64,000 bases of DNA, taken from assembly GCA_905116865.2 (NCBI GenBank), contig CAJHNH020000708.1:50001-114000 (forward strand). The letters run 5' to 3'. Of the stretch, positions 56,770 through 64,000 are shown piece by piece. A program made the position numbers and the translations under genes. This DNA is from Candidula unifasciata (Eukaryota > Mollusca > Gastropoda > Stylommatophora > Geomitridae). The notes beneath the pieces are model-generated. The model worked only from the letters and a program-made list of their open reading frames with translations. It was not told where the DNA came from and made no database searches. The stretch's first letter is position 1; every line of letters starts with the position of its first letter.

Positions 56770-57385
56770 GTTAAAGCTGCGTATCCCTTTACAGGACGTT
56801 GCAGAAACCAAACGTGGTGTGTGGTTTTTCTAGGCAAATTTAGCAGTCTCAGTAGTTGCCATATGCTTTCTAGGCGGTCGGCTTTCTTGTACCACTGTCG
56901 AAAAACTAACACAAGGTGCATGGCTTTTTGGCAAAATTAAAATACTCAAAATTTTCAAACAATAAATGGTGGCCGAACGAAAAGGTCGTTGTGTTTCGAG
57001 AAGCTCGCTCTCCTTCGAGATACGCCTAGCCAGATCAAAGGGAGACAGAACAAACAGGAAACACAAGAATAAGAAGAAGGACATGCCACCAGTGACAACA
57101 GGACGAGCGGTTTGATTCTGGATGGAAAAACATTAAGCAGGGAAAGGCACAAACCCAAACACCAGTATTCAGTCACGAAAGTGACGCAAATAACCCCAGA
57201 CCCACAAATATAGCCGGAGAGACTGTTAGCAGCCTAGGCTAGCTAGCAGCAGTCTGAACGTGGTCGAGCTTTTATTTTTTTTTCTCAAAAGGACTTGGAC
57301 TTGGAAGGTGCATGGCCCGCAGCTGGGATCGAACCCGGCATCCCGGCATTACGAAGCGTTCGCATCGACATAGCCACAGAGCAAA
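56770..57385 (-). repeat. SINE-B copy split by Rep-E
   Basis: The first part, 56770-56924, has gcgtatccctttacaggacg and ctaggcaaatttagcagt. The head part, 57305-57385, has B box GGGTTCGATCCCAGC and cattacgaagcgttcg. Joined across the 380-bp insert they make one ordinary SINE-B. Confidence 0.85.
56925..57304 (+). mobile_element. 380-bp insertion (Rep-E) with 12-bp target duplication, inside SINE-B
   Basis: The SINE-B copy is cut at aaggtgcatggc: this 12-mer occurs at 56913-56924 and again at 57305-57316, where the SINE resumes. The insert contains cagacccacaaatatagccggagagactgttagcagcc and gaacgtggtcg. The same core recurs at 60208-60235 and 63418-63495, so it is a dispersed family. The last ~45 bp include a T-rich run. 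Target duplication length and the lack of inverted ends point to retrotransposition (SINE-like); orientation is tentative. Confidence 0.82.
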
Positions 57386-57689
57386 GACATTACCAATCCC
57401 TAAACATACAATGGAAACTATTTGAGTATTATCTAAGTAAAGACTCATCGCTTTCTCAAGAAATTATAATTGTGTTCTAAGCAAATGGTGCATATAGTTA
57501 AAAAAAAAAAAAAGACTATTCGAGCATATTTGAGCGCTTGTAATTAATATTTTATTGCTGTTGGTAACGTTTTAGATTAACTATTTAAAGATGTATATGT
57601 GAAATAAGGTATGGCAGGAGTGCTATTAGAAGAGCAGAATGTTAGGCCAGCACGACCAACTAATAAACCTTTAGAAATAAAGTTTGCTT

Positions 57690-57707
57690 GATTGCTCTCT
57701 CTCTCTC

Positions 57708-57772
<65 letters not shown>
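57690..57772. repeat. (CT)n array
   Basis: CT with one ctatttct interruption near 57708. Confidence 0.96.
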
Positions 57773-57775
<3 letters not shown>

Positions 57776-58455
57776 CCCAAAGAAAACTAGTGCAATAATA
57801 CGACAACTTTTTTTCATATATTATTATTACAGATCTTGTAAATAAAAATAATTTCACGGGGGAATCTTCGAATGAGCCCAGAATTACCTTCAATCATATT
57901 CGCACTCATCTTCTATCGCTCTTTTTAACAGCCAACCAAAAGTTGTCATGCTATATCTAAAACAAATACAACACTACCACAAATACCAGGAAAATTGTCA
58001 AGAACTCACAAAGGCAAAAAGTCACTACATAAACTTTTACAGTAAGCTCATATTATCAGTACAAGTTGTGCTCAAATAAACACAAAACCGGGACAAAAAA
58101 CAGTCTGTAGGACTGACAGACAGAAAAGCTGACATTGATACCACAGTTTTCCTGATTAGGGAGTCCCATCAATCCCGGAAACCGGGGCGACCCAACTGGA
58201 TAGCCGGCGGCTGCCTGCCTCGCAGTCTGCTTATTAGATGATGCAATTTTCGGTCGATTCTTTGCGATGGTAACTGGCCAGTATCATCCAGTTTGGCGTA
58301 GTGCCAGCTACCTGATAATGGACCAGCAAAGTATCCGTTTACCGGCCTTAGCTATCCCTGTGTGTTGTAAAACTGAAATGCGTTGTCTATACATTCAGAC
58401 AGACAGAAGGAAAGAGGCTACCAGAGATGAGGCTCGACAATGTATTGTAATAATG

Positions 58456-58548
58456 TTGGTAGCAGTACTAGAAGCAGCAGCAGCAGTATTACTAGAAGAA
58501 TCAGCAGCAGTTGCAGTAGTAGTAGCAGCGGCGGTGGCTGTGGTGACG
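58456..58548. repeat. GCA/GTA/GAA mixed triplets
   Basis: gtagcagtac, gcagcagcagcag, gtagtagtagcagcggcgg. A 104-aa frame with an Ala/Val-rich end is a product of this composition. Confidence 0.7.
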
Positions 58549-58649
58549 ATGACAGTGGCCATCTTTGTCTTTATGACATGACTGCTAGGGGACAAGGGGT
58601 CTATTCTTTTCTTCTTGTAAGTAGAATTTGTTTTATCACTAAAGCTATC

Positions 58650-58932
58650 CGTGTGGGTTCCGGGGCTCTGTTATAGGGAAAACAAGAATAGACCCACTGC
58701 CTACCCAAAAGCATGTCGTAAGAGTCGACTAACTGGGAGCTTCCTTCGAAGTCGGAGTGCACCTGCCTGAGAGGCAAGGAACCCGCAATCTGCATACAAA
58801 CGAGTCAGATGTGTCAAACAGATGCATACGCAACGTTCAGGTTCTGGAACAGGACTGTTGTTTAGAAGTGGACGAACAACCAGAACTTTCCGCCGGAGTT
58901 TACAGCTGGTGAACGCGAAGAAGAAGAAGAAT
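58650..58932 (+). repeat. Rep-A copy with GAA tail (reference)
   Basis: Complete block order: gggttccggggctctgttat, agcatgtcgtaagagtcgac, gcttccttcgaagtcggagt, gcctgagaggcaaggaaccc, ttctggaacaggact, aacaaccagaactttccgcc, gagtttacagctggtgaacgcg, then (GAA)4. Confidence 0.8.
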
Positions 58933-58989
58933 CGCTAAAGCTGCAATCTCCAGTTGATTGAGATTCTTCCATGGTCCGTGACTTATTTA

Positions 58990-59260
58990 AACAGGACCAG
59001 AGATATGACCAAGAACTAGATATTTCTCAATTTATAATGCCATGGCCATATGGTGTTTGTTCCCATAGTTTTATACACCAATCGGCACTCGACGGCTGAT
59101 GTGGTCAATACCACACAGGCCTATTTTACTTGCGATGACATTTCCTGTTACCTATTTTAGAATAGTTCAAACTAAGAGCCGATATAATTTATCCCCTCTC
59201 CCACCAAATCGATGCAGATTCGAACACTAGATCTTCGAGCCGGTAAGTATTCTGCCTTGA
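58990..59260 (-). repeat. SINE-C copy, diverged
   Basis: acaccaatcggcactcgacg, gctgatgtggtcaataccac and a head-like gcagattcgaacactagatc (B box region) are recognisable. The gtaagt after it resembles a splice donor but is SINE sequence. Confidence 0.55.
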
Positions 59261-60099
59261 CCTAATATACCTAAGTAAACGTTTATCCCCTATACATCAT
59301 TATCTTTCGTGGGTTGCTCGCCTAAATTATAACATGGATCAGGGGCGACGACACAAAGAAAACACTAGAGGGGCGCTGGGCCACCATTTACATTTTCTAC
59401 AGGGTGATAGCGTGGGGGGGGGGGAGAGCTCAGGGGGGCTGGGCCCTATTTTCAACACGCAACTTTAAATCTTTCTATATATATATATATAAAGTTCTGA
59501 TAGTAAGTAAATACCGTGACAAATTTCGTATTATACGACATGCATAAACAAATACTTAGAAGATAACATTTACAAATGGTTGGGGAAAATTTGCTTAATC
59601 CCCTCATACATTTTTAGGGAGTGAGGTGAACAGCTTCCGCCTCCGCTCCCAAACGTTTAGTGGAGGTAGGTTGGATGGGTGGAATGGTGGGGGGGGGGGG
59701 GAGGTTGGGGGTGGATATGTTGGTGCTCAATGAGCCTGAGCTCCCAGGTCCCGGTGCCAAAGTGCTGGGTGACTAAGAGACAAATATGCAGGAGAGTAAC
59801 TAACGTGACCAATCAAACGCTCGTCAAAGCAAACAGACAGTAACACGACCGGCAGATAAATTACCAATAACGCCTTCTACGTTTATCGGGGAGGGGGAGG
59901 AAAGGTAGAGCCAGATGTTTAAAAAAAAAAAAATCTCAGCGATGGTTAACTCGGCAGACGGAACAACACAACTCGGCAGAATTAACAACAAACATTTTTG
60001 TATATAATTAGCGGTGTAAAATAACTACATCAGGTTGAAGGAATGGCATCTCATGGAACAGTTTGTTAACTTGTTCATTCCCCGGCATTTTGTATTTTA

Positions 60100-60265
60100 C
60101 AGGAGCACAATGGGACACAGACAGGAAGGAGCCAGCAGTCTTTTCGTGTAGGGACACAAAGCAAGCAACCTAGCACACATAAAACAAACTTAGACAAACA
60201 TTTAGCACAAACAAACCAGACCACAAATATAACTGGAGACTGCTGGCAGCCAAACATTGTCGTGA
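60100..60265 (+). repeat. Rep-E copy (partial)
   Basis: It shares aaccagaccacaaatataac and ggagactgctggcagcc with 63418-63460 and the insert at 57190-57240. The upstream part is only weakly similar to the other copies, so the start is approximate. Confidence 0.5.
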
Positions 60266-60489
60266 TTTTTTTTAAAGATGGAACTGGGATTTCATTAATA
60301 AATGTTTGCGCCTGAGAAGCCAAAATAACAAAACTATGAGAAAGAACAGTAATGTTAAAGTAATAACTGGGACAGGGCTGGGTTAATGACACAAAATAGA
60401 AGACAAATAGTTAAGAAAAGTACAACGTGTAATTAGAAACCAGAACATACATTTATATAGACAATTTGCCACTGTATACGCGATGTTAA

Positions 60490-60597
60490 CTCCTGGACGT
60501 AAATTTGCCTAGAGAAACAAAACTACACAACAGCCAGGGGCTGCTGGGGTTGGTCCTGCAACGTCATGTAAAGGATACGCAACTAACCTAATATGCG
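60490..60597 (+). repeat. SINE-B 3' part
   Basis: It reads ctggacgtaaatttgcctag, cagccaggggctgctggggt, then tggtcctgcaacgtcatgta and ggatacgcaactaacc: the SINE-B body and 3' end without its head. Tail-side neighbours are TG and GA arrays. Confidence 0.75.
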
Positions 60598-60611
60598 ATG
60601 TTCTAAATTTG

Positions 60612-60651
60612 TGTGTGTGTGTGTGAATGTGTGTGTGTGTGTGTGAAAGAA

Positions 60652-60740
<89 letters not shown>
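60612..60740. repeat. (TG)n then (GA)n
   Basis: TG 60612-60643 (with one gaat), then GA 60658-60739 with gaaaga interruptions. Confidence 0.95.
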
Positions 60741-60741
<1 letters not shown>

Positions 60742-60769
60742 ATATCCTATGCCAAATCATTTGAAGTCT

Positions 60770-60985
60770 TTCTAAGTATCCAGAAACCATGAGTTGTTAA
60801 CCCTTTGGCGGTACTACGGATATCGCAACCCTTCGGCCTTGATTCCATGACAAGATTCAGTAAATCTGGGAGAAATGTGGCTTTTTCTGCCTTACGCCCG
60901 GGCGTGAACCCGGACCACAAGGAGTTCGTCACCCGGTCATCGCGCAGTCCGGTTTAACCAACTACACTAGAGAGCCGGACTTGAA
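60770..60985 (-). repeat. tRNA-derived SINE (SINE-D), copy 2
   Basis: Near-identical order to 39850-40062: gtatccagaaaccatgagtt, cgcaacccttcggccttgat, gtaaatctgggagaaatgtgg, and the tRNA-like head with B box GGGTTCACGCCCGGG on the minus strand. The sequence shows no poly-A. Confidence 0.82.
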
Positions 60986-60999
60986 GTCCTGAATAAACA

Positions 61000-61559
61000 C
61001 CTACATGCTGTTCGTGGGTGCTCATTAGACCTACAGACAGACCCACAGACTACCTGACACTTAATCAAAATCGGGGTAATCTCCTTCTCTGCTGGTTTAA
61101 TCACTGGTAGTTTTTTTGTTTTTTTTTTAAACATACCTGTAAGAGATTAATCATAGTAGGTGTGAAATCAGATCAAAATAGACAACAGGCCCCAACGGTG
61201 TCGCGCTGAAGTGGGGCGGAACGACCGCGGTGGGCTAATATCACAGGTTAACTAACAACAGGCAGCATCACGCAAACAACGTCATACGTTACACGCGATA
61301 GAATAGGTGGCTTTATATTTCAAGAAAAGCACACACTCATTCAAATATGTGCACAAAATAAATCATATACCCCAGACTTCAAACATACGTTAAAACGCAA
61401 GCCTGCTTGGGGGAAGGGGGGCAAGGGGAATGTCAGAGGAAAATGATCAATCAAAAACATTCAAACCCATTGATTCAAAGGCATGCCCATCAAAACCAAA
61501 TGAACGCGTACACATTTCAACTCCCATATTTGATCATATCCCCCTTTAGGCACTTATTC
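61000..61559. other. No gene recognised
   Basis: Unassigned sequence with a T run (61111-61129). Confidence 0.4.
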
Positions 61560-61895
61560 ACGCACTTAATGATATAAACATACATTAAAATAAACATATA
61601 TTAATATACGCATCAATTAAAAGAAACACTCGAATACACATCTGCATTAAAAATATATACATACACATATTAGAACACCACATAACACTCTTAGATACGC
61701 ACATTCACACATATTAAAATACACCTACACATATTTGGAGAAAAAAAATACTAAAATCCATATACGTTTAAAAACTATTACAATACCCAGACATTACAAA
61801 ACATTCAAAATGAATATATGTTAAAAACTATTATAATCCCCTGCATTAAAAACAATTAAAATACACACAGTAGGAACTATTAAAATAAACGTCGT
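61560..61895. repeat. AT-rich degenerate repeat
   Basis: Recurring attaaaata, acacatatta and aaaactatta(c/t)aat motifs at irregular ~25-30 bp spacing. Likely an old minisatellite. Confidence 0.5.
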
Positions 61896-62644
61896 AAGCT
61901 TCGGCGCCAACGTACAACGTGGCGCAGGGACTTAAGCTCTAACGTGCAGATGTTTCTGTACGTCTCTACCAGCGACCCCTCAAGAAGCAGCATAATGCCA
62001 GACAATGACTGGGCTAACTCAGAGTACAGGAATGACAAGTGTTCAATAAGCGGAGTCGTGTGAAAGCGGAAAGCAATTGGCAATTAACTATCTTGTCTTA
62101 AGACATAAACCTGGCTGCCTGTCTTATCAAGTACCGGAGCATAACTGCGTGTTGTCCTTAGTCAACACATCATTGTGTATGCAATTGCTGTTGTGGACAA
62201 TTAAAGTGACTAACGTCCATTAGTTGTCCATTTGATGAAATGCAAAAGAAATACAATAAATTCAAATAGTTCTTCTCTGGGAAAATGTTTCAAGAGACAG
62301 AGGCCATACGAGCAAACTTAGATGGCAAGAGTAAAAGGGTTTTGGCGACGTAGATGGAAAAGCTGAATAAAAGTAAATATCTACCTACAAGAGCTGAACA
62401 ACTTGGACTGGAAAATCGTCAGTGGTGAAAATACAGATTATGTCGGCATGAACAAAATATTGGCTCGAACCGAGAAAAAGTAAGCAAAGGATGATGGTAA
62501 AGATGATGGAAAAAAAAAAGAAGAGGATGATGATGATGAACTGTGAAATCTCTGAATTAACCCCATCAATCATTATATCTATATCTTACCATAGTATTAA
62601 TGTGTATTTTTTGTATATCTCTGAGTTCTCTTGACTCATTCTCA

Positions 62645-62930
62645 CTTCGGGGCCCTATTGCAGAGAAAACAAGAATAGACCCCTGCCTCTCCAGCAAGCA
62701 TGTTGTAGAAGTCGAGTGATTAGAAGCTTCCTACGAGGTTGGGGGTGCATTTGCCTGAAAGGCATGGAATCAAAAGTCTGCATACAAAAAAGCTGGATAT
62801 ATCAAACGGGTAACATTCAGATTCTGGAACAAGACTAATGTGCACGCAACTGGCAGGCTCTGAAACAAGACTAAAGGTGGACGAACAGTGACATATTTCT
62901 GCCGGAGTTTACAGCCGGTTCACGCGAAGC
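62645..62930 (+). repeat. Rep-A copy leading into GCA/GAA array
   Basis: ggggccctattgcagagaaa, gcaagcatgttgtagaagtc, tgcctgaaaggcatgg and ctgccggagtttacagccgg, then cacgcgaagcagcagcag and (GAA)n. Confidence 0.78.
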
Positions 62931-63026
62931 AGCAGCAGCAGCAGCAGCAGAAGAAGAAGAAGAAGAAGAAGAAGAAGAAGAAGAAGAAGAAGAAGAAGAA
63001 GAAGAAGAAGAAGAAGAAGAAGAAGA
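62930..63026. repeat. (GCA)n-(GAA)n at a Rep-A tail
   Basis: GCA 62930-62949 then GAA to 63025. Confidence 0.96.
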
Positions 63027-63159
63027 TCTCTCATTATTTGTTCGCCATAGAGCAAGGGTGGGCCTCTGTAGCAGCGTAACAGCGAGATACTCACCTGCCA
63101 AAATTAAGGCCTTGTTTGTGTTCGAATATGCACCGAGCAAATTACGAAAGGAAACAAAA

Positions 63160-63330
63160 ACTTGGCTCCCATGCAGACCCAGCTTAACATGGGCATAGGA
63201 AATATCATGGAAAGTAAAGGCGACTAGCGTGATGCTGACCCCATCACACATCGAGGGCTGACTGGTCTTTAAAAAGTTGATTCTGACATTACATGTCCGA
63301 TGAAACATGGCATGAAAAGAGTTCTTTACA
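63160..63330 (+). repeat. SINE-C copy, 3' part
   Basis: aacttggctcccatgcagac, gaaagtaaaggcgactagcg and gtgatgctgaccccatcaca, then gactggtct. The head is missing. Confidence 0.7.
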
Positions 63331-63339
63331 TAAAGGCGC

Positions 63340-63510
63340 GGTCTAGCTACTAGAATAGGGACATAAAGCCAGGAAGCTGGCTCTTATACCACCAAAGTAT
63401 TTGCCACGCAAGATGCGTAAATAAACCAGACCACAAATATAACCGGAGACTGTTGGTGGCTCGCTGCCAACAGCAGATTGAACGTGGTCGCGTATGGGTT
63501 TTTAGGTAGC
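63340..63510 (+). repeat. Rep-E copy (partial)
   Basis: It contains aaaccagaccacaaatataa, ccggagactgttggtggc, cagcagattgaacgtggtcg and a T-rich end, in the order seen in the 56925-57304 insertion. It lies just after a SINE-C copy. Confidence 0.55.
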
Positions 63511-63514
63511 GATG

Positions 63515-64000
63515 GATTCGATTACCACTACTACTCTTCCTAGGTGAATTGTTTTAATAAAAACGAAATCTTGTTGTCAAGACACCTATTACACGATTAA
63601 CCCTCTCGCGATGTGCCTCCAAGAATGTATACTGTTTCTTTGTGATGCAACTTGAGCTGCCCTATTTCGCCAAGTCCAGTGTCCCAGCTACAGCCTTTTT
63701 GACAGTATTTCTTTTACCTTCTCAGGCCTTAGCCTGTCAAGGCAGCAGGTTTGATGTCACTTTGTCTGGTCCTAACCCCTCAATCAGACTGACGGGGAAG
63801 ACCCTGCCAGCGGCTACCGCCCGTAGAGATCATTAGGTCATTTGAACAGACACGCCCGTCTACTAGAATAAGGGAGGAGATACCGTATGTAAACAACCAA
63901 CAATTTCCTGTGGTCAGATCAACAAGCAGATTGCATGCACTGAAGCGTGAAACGATCCAAATGGATCACAAAGAAAACCATTAAAAATTAACGTATATTT
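63515..64000. other. No gene recognised
   Basis: A 64-aa frame (63642-63836, plus) with a hydrophobic start resembles a signal peptide by composition only; no family recognised. Confidence 0.35.

Noticed and set aside
59228..59246. Possible splice donor after gatcttcgagccg
   Set aside because: It lies in the tRNA-like head of a diverged SINE-C copy.
63642..63836. Small secreted protein frame
   Set aside because: Hydrophobic start only; no conserved cysteines or family match, and no splice or promoter support.

Overview
This is a eukaryotic, gene-poor and repeat-dense window, most likely from a mollusc (probably a gastropod; inferred from the mix of repeats, not proven). It shows no prokaryotic gene organisation. 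There are very long (GA)n/(CT)n, (GAA)n, (AT)n and TATG arrays, many G or C homopolymer runs, tRNA-derived SINEs, decayed non-LTR retrotransposons, and short DNA transposons with readable target-site duplications. Most long open frames are translations of microsatellites and are not genes.

The only host coding sequence I can recognise is a 135-bp exon on the minus strand at 28249-28383. It has clean AG/GT splice sites and encodes the cytoplasmic segment just before the first membrane helix of an SLC12 (Na-K-Cl / Na-Cl cotransporter) protein. Much of the window may therefore be intron or flank of an SLC12 gene read on the minus strand. I found no second exon of that gene. One unrecognised exon-like frame lies at 13023-13147 (+).

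Layout. 0.4-0.9 kb: 37-bp minisatellite. 1.7-9 kb: SINE and LINE fragments, a 24-bp minisatellite, a 0.4-kb tandem duplication carrying (GAA)n, and a small inverted-repeat element. 9.5-13 kb: AT/GA/CT and cryptic simple sequence. 14.3-17.9 kb: a LINE 3' half with an intact RNase H active site, a 446-bp hairpin MITE, and a SPIN-like hAT element with an 8-bp target duplication. 18-21 kb: GA/CT arrays and SINE pieces. 21.5-25.9 kb: a cluster of RTE-like LINE remains, one with a ~515-bp insertion inside its reverse transcriptase. 26.7-29.2 kb: LINE RNase H pseudogenes around the SLC12 exon. 30-33 kb: two more hAT elements plus SINEs. 35-46 kb: LINE ends, GA arrays, SINEs and two further hAT-type elements. 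46-50 kb: SINEs and a ~310-bp GAA tract. 50.7-52 kb: a 44-bp satellite of about 27 units. 54.7-55.4 kb: a 650-bp tetranucleotide tract. 56.8-57.4 kb: a SINE split by a younger element with a 12-bp target duplication. 58.6-63.5 kb: more SINEs, GAA tails and an AT-rich degenerate repeat.

The elements do not form a pathway. They interact as genome parasites: tRNA-headed SINEs and 5'-truncated LINEs that depend on retrotransposition, non-autonomous hAT elements that need a transposase not found here, and microsatellites that often begin at retroelement tails. Family names below (Rep-A, SINE-B and so on) are local labels for repeats recognised by comparing copies within this window.
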